DNA from: Candidatus Aminicenantota bacterium
GTDB lineage: Bacteria; Acidobacteriota; Aminicenantia; Aminicenantales; Aminicenantaceae
Length of the DNA: 34,791 nt
NCBI GenBank assembly: GCA_014859315.1
Contig: JACUUK010000006.1
Coordinates: forward strand, 1 to 34,791
Direction: 5' to 3'
A model generated the notes under the pieces. The model searched no databases, had not been told where the DNA came from, and worked only from the letters and a program-made list of their open reading frames with translations. Positions 8,592-14,982 of this stretch are shown piece by piece (position 1 is the stretch's first letter; each line of letters begins with the position of its first letter). Both the position numbers and the translations under genes were made by a program.

Positions 8592-8910
8592 TGTTTTAGC
8601 TCCTTTCAATTTGAATTAGTGGATTATCATTCGGCGGGATATCCCGAGCCTTCTATAAATCCACATTTACATTCACCTGTTCCTCCTCCCCAAAGTAGCC
8701 CACACTTGCACTTTTTCATTTCTTCGAGAATATTATTGGGCACATAAACAATCGGATTTATCATTTTTACTCTCCTTTTAATTTTTTTAATTTAATGAAT
8801 TTTTTCTTACAATCCCTAATCAACGCTCAAAACTACAGAGGATGCCCTCCCCCTATTAAAAATCCGCACTTGCAGTCATTAAATCCTTCTCCGATCAGGA
8901 TTCCACATCC
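8494..8910 (-). repeat. 44-bp identical block shared by precursor genes 4 and 6
   Basis: 8494-8537 and 8867-8910 are identical over 44 bp, and the similarity continues with a few silent-type changes to both stop codons. Precursors 5 and 6 lie between the first bases of the two copies. The block encodes the central part of the core peptide. It marks recent duplication or gene conversion. Confidence 0.9.
8627..8764 (-). CDS. RiPP-like precursor peptide 5
   Basis: A 45-codon gene not in the track, with ribosome site AAGGAGAG before ATG. Leader MINPIVYVPNNILEEMKK is followed by modules CKCGLLWGGGTGE and CKCGFIEGSGYPAE. The two CxCG modules are 13 residues apart, as in the other copies. Both Cys pairs flank Lys. 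It is the member with the clearest ECKCG in the second module, which allows the nonsense change in precursor 2 to be read. Confidence 0.9.
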   Translation of the reverse strand: MINPIVYVPNNILEEMKKCKCGLLWGGGTGECKCGFIEGSGYPAE

Positions 8911-8967
8911 ACATGCTCCAGCAAGACCCATTGACTGTAATGGCAAAAAACCAACTGGATAGAACAT
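8833..8967 (-). CDS. RiPP-like precursor peptide 4
   Basis: A 44-codon gene not in the track, with AAGGAGG before ATG. Leader MFYPVGFLPLQSMGLAGA is the most divergent of the set but keeps P4, the Phe and the Gln. The core CGCGILIGEGFND plus CKCGFLIGGGHPL is identical to that of precursor 6. The identical DNA block 8867-8910 equals 8494-8537. Two copies of one core beside several variable ones suggest amplification within the array. Confidence 0.9.
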   Translation of the reverse strand: MFYPVGFLPLQSMGLAGACGCGILIGEGFNDCKCGFLIGGGHPL

Positions 8968-8999
8968 TGCTCTACCTCCTTAAAACAATGAGAGGATCA

Positions 9000-9140
9000 T
9001 TATTCTTTGGGGGGCGGCAATCCAGCGCCGTGGAACAATCCGCAGTCACATTTACCTGTTCCTGCTCCAGTAAACCATCCGCAGGCACATTCTTCCATTT
9101 TTTCGAGTGCCTGATGAAAGAAAGCAATTGGATTTAACAT
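9000..9140 (-). CDS. RiPP-like precursor peptide 3
   Basis: A 46-codon gene not in the track, with AAGGAGGG before ATG. Leader MLNPIAFFHQALEKMEE is followed by CACGWFTGAGTGK and CDCGLFHGAGLPPPKE. This is the most regular member: each half is CxCG, aromatic or Leu, Phe, x, G-A-G. The two halves look like an internal duplication, so the core may form two equivalent modified or metal-binding loops (inference). About 157 bp without a gene lie between it and precursor 2. Confidence 0.9.
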   Translation of the reverse strand: MLNPIAFFHQALEKMEECACGWFTGAGTGKCDCGLFHGAGLPPPKE

Positions 9141-9297
9141 TTTTTTCCCTCCTTTCTTATTGTTCTTATTGTGTTATTGGCCCGACTCTTATGAATCCGG
9201 GCGCATGGTCATTCCAACTCACTCTAATGAGTGATGTCCTAACCTAGTCAAACAAATTACGACCTCCGAATTCTTCCCCTCTTTAAATCCCGCATTT
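9141..9297 (-). other. Structured non-coding spacer between precursors 2 and 3
   Basis: No ORF with a family resemblance is present apart from the residual core codons of precursor 2 at its upstream end. Read on the minus strand it contains CACTCATTAGAGTG and GCCCG-N13-CGGGC, both able to form hairpins. Neither is followed by a T-run, so a terminator is not supported. RNA processing or attenuation between the first two precursors and the rest is possible. Confidence 0.4.
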
Positions 9298-9393
9298 TCA
9301 TTCCTCAGCTCCTGAGCCAGTAAAGTAGTCGCACTCACATTTGTGAATGAAGTTCTCAATTTGTTTTGGAACAAGAACAATAGGCTTTAACAT
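9298..9393 (-). pseudogene. RiPP-like precursor peptide 2, truncated by a nonsense codon
   Basis: A 31-codon ORF not in the track. Leader MLKPIVLVPKQIENFIHK and the first module CECDYFTGSGAEE are intact in pattern, except that the Gly after CxC is Asp. The frame then reads TGA-AAA-TGC-GGG, that is stop-K-C-G, exactly where other members have C-K-C-G, and a second stop follows two codons later. A TGC to TGA change explains this best. The short peptide could still be made and carry one module. It sits 12 bp after precursor 1. Confidence 0.65.
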
Positions 9394-9405
9394 TTTATTC
9401 CCTAT

Positions 9406-9543
9406 TTACTCCGCAGGTGGATATCCACCGCCATGGAACCAACCACAAATACACATGCCATATCCTTCGCCAGTAGTTAAAAAGCAGAAGCATCCCTCTT
9501 TTTCCAAGATTTGATGCGATGAAAACCCAACAGGATTTAACAT
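9406..9543 (-). CDS. RiPP-like precursor peptide 1, first gene of the array
   Basis: A 45-codon gene not in the track; the ORF listed at 9395-9577 is another frame over the same bases. AAGGAGAA precedes the ATG. Leader MLNPVGFSSHQILEKEG is followed by CFCF, where the Gly after CxC is replaced by Phe, then LTTGEGYG and CICGWFHGGGYPPAE. It is Tyr/Phe/Trp-rich and ends like precursors 3, 5 and 7. It is the first surviving precursor downstream of the IS insertion and of the sigma-54 promoter at 10759-10774. Confidence 0.9.
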   Translation of the reverse strand: MLNPVGFSSHQILEKEGCFCFLTTGEGYGMCICGWFHGGGYPPAE

Positions 9544-9579
9544 TTTTTTTCTCCTTATATGGATTGTATCTGTTCAAAA

Positions 9580-10668
9580 CTAGTTAACATATTGATATTT
9601 AAATAGATATCTGGAATATTTGATATTCTTTACCTCCCCTAAGTATAAGTAATAATGAAAAGACAACTCAGTTTTGTCGATTGGATCATCTCCCGGAATA
9701 TCTCCGAGGATGACCCCTTGAAGAAGATTTTCTCCTCCATCGATTTCTCTTTCATCAGAACCATTATCCCAGAAGCTTCCTTGGGAAGAGAAGGGTTTGA
9801 CCCTGTTAGCCTCTTTAAAGCTTTGCTTTTGATTCCCCTTGGAGAAGACCATTCCCAGAGACACCTTGCCCGAAAACTGCGGTTCGACGGACGTCTGAGC
9901 TATCTTTGCGGATTCTCCTACGGTAAAACCCCTTCTCATAACACTTTCACTGTCTTTAAAAAAAGAGTGGGTGAGAAAAGATTCAGAGAGATTCTGGAAA
10001 CCCTCGCCGCCCAGGCTCTCGCTGATGCCGCCTATGATAGCCTGGCCAATATCTCCTTTTCTGAGAAAGAGAAGATTCAACCCTTTATCGCTTGTAATCC
10101 CAGAAACTCTAAAAACTCCACCTTGCTCTCTCATCTGACCATTACTCCCGAAGGAGAGGTGTTCTGCCCAGCAGGGAAACAACTTATCTACTGGGGCAAA
10201 GAGAAAAGACGAGAAAGGATGAAATTTCGCTGCCCTCTTAACAGAGAGAAAGGCGACTGTCTCTTCAAAAACAGCTGCTGGAAGGGAAAATATGGAAAGT
10301 CTTTCTATATCAGTACCCATCACCGTCTCTCTGAGAAGATGAAGCTTTTTAGAGCCACTAAAAGATTCAAAAAGATCTACAAGAAGCGCCAGGCTATCGA
10401 AAGATTCTTCTCTTTGCTTAAAGAAAGTTTCTCCCTGGATAAAAAAATGAGAGTCAGGGGCGCTGAGAGAGTTCGCATATACGTCTACCTTGTCCTCTCT
10501 GCTTATGTTGTCTCCCTCTCCACTCATGGATTTGGCTAAATGAGGATTCTTCACTTCTTTGAGAAAGGAAAGAGTAGGATAAAAAGGAGGAATTTCTACT
10601 GAATGGCATTCTAAATTATATAAATAGTATTCATCAACGAAAGGGGATTTATATTTTAACTTGTTCAT
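9580..10668 (-). pseudogene. Possible small ORF split by the IS element
   Basis: The 362-aa minus-strand ORF in the track is mostly antisense to the transposase. Its two ends lie outside it: MNKLKYKSPFVDEYYLYNLE... up to FLKEVKN, and YLGEVKNIKYSRYLFKYQYVN before the stop. The similar DNA at the two joins (10546-10557 and 9625-9636, 10 of 12 bases equal) could be a decayed target-site duplication. Collapsing it gives a protein of about 55 residues that ends 36 bp before precursor 1. It would be the first gene after the sigma-54 promoter. Family unknown; this reconstruction is inference. Confidence 0.35.
9655..10539 (+). mobile_element. IS1182/IS5-like transposase with an internal deletion
   Basis: A 294-residue ORF. 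The N-terminal DUF772-type transposase region has FDPVSLFKALLLIPLGEDHSQR and FSYGKTPSHNTFTVFKKRVG. The C-terminal DDE part has ADAAYDS, a CP...CP...C..SCW Cys-rich stretch and RQAIERFFSLLKE with the final Glu. Between REILETLAAQAL and ADAAYDS, where relatives have roughly a hundred residues including the first catalytic Asp, almost nothing remains. The protein is far shorter than the usual 400 or more residues and probably inactive. Codon use is richer in G+C than the flanking RiPP genes. No convincing inverted repeats were found. It separates the sigma-54 promoter from the precursor array. Confidence 0.85.
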
Positions 10669-10758
10669 CGCTTTAATTGATTGATTTTTCTTCCCCTAAT
10701 TCCTTTCCATCAAAATCTATCATTTTTGAACAGCCTCTTTATATTTACAATATTTTCA

Positions 10759-10774
10759 AGCAAATTACGTGCCA
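10759..10774 (-). promoter_or_regulatory. Perfect sigma-54 (-24/-12) promoter upstream of the RiPP operon
   Basis: On the minus strand TGGCACGTAATTTGCT matches the sigma-54 consensus TGGCACG-N4-TTGCW at every defined base, with the 12-bp GG to GC spacing. The predicted start is near 10748, reading left toward the precursor array. Without the roughly 0.9-kb IS insertion the first precursor would begin about 0.3 kb downstream. Confidence 0.82.
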
Positions 10775-10860
10775 AGTTGACTAAAAAGTATTAAGTGATT
10801 GAAATTAATAGAATTATCGGTTTGAAATTAGAAATTGGGAAATGGGAATTAGATATATAG

Positions 10861-10963
10861 ATGTCACACTTTTTGGTAAGTATTTATTCTAATTTATTTT
10901 ATATCAGTAAATTAATCTAAGTGTGACATGACACATTGTGTGACATTTTAAAATGTCACACTT
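10861..10963. promoter_or_regulatory. Palindromic TGTGACA/TGTCACA cluster, candidate enhancer sites
   Basis: The motif AAGTGTGACAT or its complement occurs at 10861-10871 and 10919-10929. At 10938-10961 there is a perfect 24-bp palindrome (halves GTGTGACATTTT and AAAATGTCACAC). They lie about 110-215 bp upstream of the predicted sigma-54 start, where activators of NtrC type bind. They could alternatively be a REP-like hairpin element. The symmetry is seen directly; the role is inferred. Confidence 0.65.
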
Positions 10964-11009
10964 CAACTTATTGAATTTATTATAATTGTGATGATATTTT
11001 GTTTATTAG

Positions 11010-11350
11010 GTGCAACATACCAACTTTTTCTATTTCTCAATATAATTGTTTTCTATGCATTCTTAACTTTTCAGCAGCTCTTTTTTTGTTCCATTGGCAA
11101 ACTTTTAGTACTTGCTCTACTTGTTCACGAGTTACTTTTGAATCTATTTTTTATTAATCTTCATCTAATTTTTCACTTGGAAGCATCTTTTTTTCCGTGA
11201 TATTTGAAGTTATATCAATTTGCCTTAACGATTAAAGACCAGGGGAATGGCTTTGCTCCCCTCAGATTTTATAAGCCATTCCTGAATCTTTTCTTTTGAT
11301 GTTTTGATACATTCCTTCCCCACACAACATAGAAGAGAACCAACTAATTT
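11010..11350 (-). pseudogene. Remnant of a Fis-type HTH (NtrC-family) regulator
   Basis: Minus-strand translation gives VTREQVEQVLKVCQWNKKRA followed by AEKLRMHRKQLY, a stop, then EIEKVGML. This is a typical Fis-like helix-turn-helix as found at the C-terminus of sigma-54 activators. Upstream, in shifting frames broken by several stops, come LLCCVGKECIKTSKEKIQEW and AIPLVFNR, then MLPSEKLDED. Several stops and frame changes mean it cannot make a full protein. It directly neighbours the palindromes and the sigma-54 promoter, so it may be the lost dedicated activator. Family assignment rests on the HTH only. Confidence 0.5.
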
Positions 11351-11605
11351 AAAGCAAAAATATTAATTTTATAAGGAATATTAAATAAAGATAACCTTCT
11401 GGGTTTTTTTGTTTTGTGGAGTTCCCCCAAAAATTTTAAGGGTCGAATAAACATAGTTGTATACTCTCTGTTTTTTGGATATGGCTGAAGCTTTCTAAGC
11501 CTTTCTGACGGCCGAAAAGGAGTTCTCGAATACCATCATCCAGCCAGGGCATAAAAACGAAAATCCGGTATTCCGAACAGCCGCCGCGCTGCTTTATAAG
11601 AAAAA
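11351..11605. other. Intergenic stretch, no supported gene
   Basis: A 60-aa minus ORF (11436-11618) overlaps the promoter of the next gene and matches no family I recognise. The base composition changes to more G+C around 11500-11600. Nothing else is supported. Confidence 0.4.
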
Positions 11606-11634
11606 TTGACTTCAACAAATAAATTTCCTATAGT
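11606..11634 (+). promoter_or_regulatory. Sigma-70-type promoter for the phosphoglycerate mutase gene
   Basis: TTGACT, a 17-bp spacer, then TATAGT. The expected start at about 11641-11643 lies only 2-4 nt before the ATG at 11645, so the mRNA may be leaderless. No Shine-Dalgarno sequence precedes that ATG. The TTG that opens the track ORF is the -35 box itself. Confidence 0.65.
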
Positions 11635-11644
11635 TATTCTCATA

Positions 11645-12847
11645 ATGGACCGGGAAAAAATTGCAAAAGAGCTAAGTTTCAAAACAGACTCAAAAATCAT
11701 TCTTTTGGTCATCGATGGCCTTGGCGGACTCCCAAGGAATGGAAAAACCGAACTCGAAACCGCTCACACTCCAAACCTGGACCGCCTCGCTGCTCAAAGT
11801 GTCTGCGGGCTTACAGATCCTGTTTTCATGGGGATTACTCCTGGAAGCGGCCCTGCTCACCTTGCTCTTTTTGGTTATGATCCTACAAAGTATCTCCTTG
11901 GAAGGGGGATTTTAGAGGCGATCGGCTTAGACATTGAAGTAGGGAAAGAAGACCTCGTTGCCCGGGGAAACTTCGCAACATTAAAAGGAGATGTCATTGT
12001 TGATAGGAGGGCTGGCCGTATCCCAACTAATGTGAACGATAAAATCTGCCAGAAAATTAATGCGTCGATTCAGGGCAAAGATGGAACAGGCATCGTCCTT
12101 TATCCTGGAAAAGAACACCGTTTCGTAGTCAAATTCAGTGGAAAAGGCCTCTCGGATGAGCTCTCAGATGCTGACCCTCAAAAAGAAGATAAACCCCGAG
12201 CATACACTGAACCATTATCGCCTGGCGCCACACATACAGCCGAAATCATAAACGCCTTCCTCGATGATGCAACTGCGATTTTACATGATGAGCCAAAAGC
12301 AAACACAATTCTTCTCAGAGGGTTTTCAAAATACCCATCCATTCCATCGATGAAGGAATTGTATAAACTTTCTCCTGTAGCTATCGCCAATTATCCCATG
12401 TACAAAGGGCTGGCAAGACTTGTGGGCATGGATGTTTTAAGCGTGGGGCCTCACATGGAAGAATTGTTCAGCAACGCAGAAAAACATTACAAGGATTATG
12501 ACTTCTTTTATGTCCATGTGAAAAAAACGGATTCTGCAGGAGAGGATGGAAATTTCGAGGCAAAAGTCCAGGTGATAGAAGAGGTTGATGGCTATATCCC
12601 AAGACTTCTTGCCCTTCAACCTGCTGTCCTTGTAGTCACGTCAGATCATTCCACCCCATGCCAAATAAAGGGCCATTCCTGGCATCCTAATCCCTTTCTT
12701 CTTTTTTCCTCTACAGCCCAGGTAGATCATGTGACTCGCTTTTCAGAAAGAGATTGCGCCAACGGATATTTAGGCCGCTTTCATGCAGTTTTTGCCATGC
12801 CTCTTATGATGGCGCACGCAGGAAAACTCAAGAAGTTCGGGGCCTGA
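11645..12847 (+). CDS. apgM: Cofactor-independent phosphoglycerate mutase, archaeal (ApgM) type
   Basis: About 400 residues. It interconverts 3- and 2-phosphoglycerate in glycolysis and gluconeogenesis using bound metal ions. Alkaline-phosphatase-superfamily motifs are visible: LLVIDGLGG near the start, TPNLDRLAA, GSGPAHLALFGYDP with GRGILEA, HVKKTDSAGEDGN and SDHSTPC with GHSWHPNPFLL. The first metal-ligand motif begins about 22 residues after the ATG at 11645, the usual distance. The track start at 11606 is a TTG inside the promoter, so 11645 is preferred. It is the first gene of the plus-strand block. It is unlikely to be a deacetylase or sulfatase because the whole mutase pattern is present. 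Confidence 0.93.
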   Translation: MDREKIAKELSFKTDSKIILLVIDGLGGLPRNGKTELETAHTPNLDRLAAQSVCGLTDPVFMGITPGSGPAHLALFGYDPTKYLLGRGILEAIGLDIEVGKEDLVARGNFATLKGDVIVDRRAGRIPTNVNDKICQKINASIQGKDGTGIVLYPGKEHRFVVKFSGKGLSDELSDADPQKEDKPRAYTEPLSPGATHTAEIINAFLDDATAILHDEPKANTILLRGFSKYPSIPSMKELYKLSPVAIANYPMYKGLARLVGMDVLSVGPHMEELFSNAEKHYKDYDFFYVHVKKTDSAGEDGNFEAKVQVIEEVDGYIPRLLALQPAVLVVTSDHSTPCQIKGHSWHPNPFLLFSSTAQVDHVTRFSERDCANGYLGRFHAVFAMPLMMAHAGKLKKFGA

Positions 12848-12903
12848 TGCTTTCTTGTTTAATTGACAATAATGTATTGTACTCCTAAAATTTATATAGA
12901 ACG

Positions 12904-14088
12904 ATGGAAGGTAAAAGACTTTTCTTTTTCTTTATAATTCTTATTCCACTTGTCATTCCATGTTCATCCTCTATCCCCTCGAAAGCTGACCTTAGAGTAG
13001 AAATCTATAATCTTCGTTCTTTTACCCATCCTTCTTATACGCGTATTGTTGTCGACATCGGCCAGTTGAGAGAATATGCATATAATGAACTTAAAGCTCC
13101 TGACCGAGTTTATGTGGATATCTACCAAGTCAAATTGAATCCCATCCTGCACGGTAAACAGTTTATCGTCAACAACGGCTACCTTCAGCAAATTCGAATA
13201 GCCCAGAAATCTCCTTCTACAGTCAGGGTTGTCATGGACCTGGACTTTAAAAAAGTAAAACGCTATAACATCTTCCATCTGTTTGATCCTTTCAGGATTG
13301 TTATTGATATTTATCCTAAAACCCCTGTTTCTCAACCAGCAACCGAGAAAGTGTCTCAGCCAGCACAGCCAACAAAAGATGGCTATAGCATGGCCCGTCA
13401 ACTTGGGCTTGGCATTCAAAGAGTTGTGCTTGACCCAGGACATGGTGGAACTGATCCTGGCTGCATTGGCCCGCATGGAGTCAAAGAAAAAGATCTTGTT
13501 TTGGATATCTGTCTCCGGCTGAAGGAACTCCTGCTGAAGAATGCAAATCTCGATGTCATCCTTACGAGAGAATCTGACCTCTATGTCCCCCTTGAAAACC
13601 GCACCATCATTGCAAACCAGAAACAGGCAGATCTTTACATATCCATACATGGGAACGCAAACCGTAATCCAAAGCATTCTGGAATAGAAACCTTTTTCCT
13701 GAATTTCAGCAAGGATCGCCATGTAAACGAAATTGCAGCAAGAGAAAACGCCACTTCTACCAAGAACATTGGCGAAATGAAAGAAATCATCTTGAAAATT
13801 GTACAAAACAGCAAAATTGTTGAATCCATGGAGCTTGCTAATATGATCCAAAAAAACCTGGTATCATGCCTATCTCAAAAACATAAAAACGTCAAAAACC
13901 TGGGCGTCAAAGGCGGCCCTTTCTGGGTTCTTATTGGGGCAGAAATGCCGTCTGTTCTTATTGAAGTCTCTCATTTAAGCAACCCTACCGAAGAATTAAG
14001 GCTTAAGACACCAGGATACCGCCAAGAGATAGCTCAGGGCATTTATAATGGGATTATTAACTACGTTCATTCCTTAGGAAAAGGATGA
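12904..14088 (+). CDS. N-acetylmuramoyl-L-alanine amidase with AMIN domain (AmiC-like)
   Basis: A 394-residue exported enzyme that cleaves the amide between muramic acid and the stem peptide of murein. A hydrophobic signal (LFFFFIILIPLVIPCSSS) is followed by an AMIN domain at about residues 30-135 (YTRIVVDIGQL, DRVYVDIYQ, FRIVIDIYP). A Thr/Gln/Pro linker leads to Amidase_3 at about 175-390. Zinc and catalytic motifs are VVLDPGHGGTDPG with the first His, KEKDLVLD with Glu, LYISIHGNAN with the second His and LIEVSHLSN with the catalytic Glu. The gene stops directly before the DUF362 gene; the stop is followed at once by a GTG, then the likely ATG. The ribosome site is weak. Confidence 0.93.
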   Translation: MEGKRLFFFFIILIPLVIPCSSSIPSKADLRVEIYNLRSFTHPSYTRIVVDIGQLREYAYNELKAPDRVYVDIYQVKLNPILHGKQFIVNNGYLQQIRIAQKSPSTVRVVMDLDFKKVKRYNIFHLFDPFRIVIDIYPKTPVSQPATEKVSQPAQPTKDGYSMARQLGLGIQRVVLDPGHGGTDPGCIGPHGVKEKDLVLDICLRLKELLLKNANLDVILTRESDLYVPLENRTIIANQKQADLYISIHGNANRNPKHSGIETFFLNFSKDRHVNEIAARENATSTKNIGEMKEIILKIVQNSKIVESMELANMIQKNLVSCLSQKHKNVKNLGVKGGPFWVLIGAEMPSVLIEVSHLSNPTEELRLKTPGYRQEIAQGIYNGIINYVHSLGKG

Positions 14089-14094
14089 GTGCAC

Positions 14095-14982
14095 ATGAAA
14101 AGAAGAGAGTTTTTAAAAGATATTGCCATAGGAAGTCTTTTTCTCAATATTAGTACGCTGCTTCATCCACAAGAAAAAGGATTTCCACATATTGCCTTGA
14201 TACAAGGGGAGTCGCCTTCGGATATTACCAGAGAAGCCATCAATACGCTTGGAGGCATGAAGAAGTTTATTGCCAGGGGAGATCTTGTTGTGGTCAAGCC
14301 GAACATTGGCTGGGACCGCAATCCACAGCAAGCAGCCTGTACTAATCCTGAGGTTGTCAAGACGGTTATCGAGCTTTGTTTCGATGCGGGAGCCAAACAG
14401 GTGAAAGTCCTGGATAACCCTTGCAATCCAGCCAGAAGAACCTATGTCCGTTCAGGAATTGCCGAAGCAGCAAAAAAGGCAGGCGCAACGGTTCTGTTTC
14501 CGAATCCTCACCATCTAAAAAAGATCGCCATTAAAGGCGAATGGCTAAAAGAATGGGAGGTTTACACGGATTTTATCGAAACCGATAAAATCATTAATGT
14601 TCCTATCGCAAAAACACATAGTCTATCGCGGCTCACCATGGGCATGAAGAACTGGCTTGGTGCAATAGGCGGCAAAAGGAATCAGCTTCATCAAAATATT
14701 GACTTTGCAATGATTGATCTTTCTTCCTTCTTCAATCCTGTGCTCACAGTCCTCGATGCATACCGCATTCTTCTACGAAACGGACCTCAAGGAGGCCGTC
14801 TTTCTGACGCGATGCTTTACAAAACAATCGTTGCAGGAACAGACTATGTTGCTGTGGATGCTCTTGGTGCAACCTTTTTCGGCATAAAGCCAGAAGAACT
14901 TAGATATTTACAACTCGCACATCAAAAAGGGATGGGAGAAATTCATCTGGAAAATTTGAACATTGCAAAAAAAACGCTCTAA
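14095..14982 (+). CDS. DUF362 domain protein with Tat signal
   Basis: About 295 residues. The N-terminus MKRREFLKDIAIGSLFLNIS has the twin-Arg pattern followed by a hydrophobic stretch, so Tat export is likely. DUF362 motifs are GDLVVVKPNIGW, VKVLDNPCNPA, INVPIAKTHSLSRLTMGMKNWLG and VDALGATFFG. The family often accompanies iron-sulfur proteins but its activity is not established. The track start is a GTG at 14089 adjoining the previous stop. The ATG two codons later has AGGA 9 nt upstream. The end overlaps the next gene by 20 bp, which indicates coupled translation with the polyferredoxin and a shared redox role. Confidence 0.85.
   Translation: MKRREFLKDIAIGSLFLNISTLLHPQEKGFPHIALIQGESPSDITREAINTLGGMKKFIARGDLVVVKPNIGWDRNPQQAACTNPEVVKTVIELCFDAGAKQVKVLDNPCNPARRTYVRSGIAEAAKKAGATVLFPNPHHLKKIAIKGEWLKEWEVYTDFIETDKIINVPIAKTHSLSRLTMGMKNWLGAIGGKRNQLHQNIDFAMIDLSSFFNPVLTVLDAYRILLRNGPQGGRLSDAMLYKTIVAGTDYVAVDALGATFFGIKPEELRYLQLAHQKGMGEIHLENLNIAKKTL

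Noticed and set aside
8913-9137. 74-aa plus ORF over precursors 3 and 4
   Set aside because: Antisense to two well-supported precursor genes.
9298-9303. UGA as selenocysteine in precursor 2
   Set aside because: A further stop follows two codons after KCG and I see no clear SECIS-like hairpin; simple nonsense is likelier.
9395-9577. 60-aa minus ORF over precursor 1
   Set aside because: Different frame without leader or core pattern; the gene with a ribosome site is 9406-9543.
9580-10668. 362-aa minus ORF as one protein
   Set aside because: Most of it is the antisense strand of the transposase; only its two ends may be coding.
10988-11200. 70-aa plus ORF rich in Leu/Phe
   Set aside because: It is the antisense of the Fis-type HTH remnant; its hydrophobicity follows from AT-rich complement codons.
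11236-11260. AGGGGA...TCCCCT hairpin as a terminator
   Set aside because: No T-run on either strand and no gene ends there; it lies inside the regulator remnant.
11436-11618. 60-aa minus ORF
   Set aside because: No family, no ribosome site, overlaps the apgM promoter.
12964-13851. 295-aa minus ORF
   Set aside because: Antisense shadow of the amidase gene, with no recognisable family.
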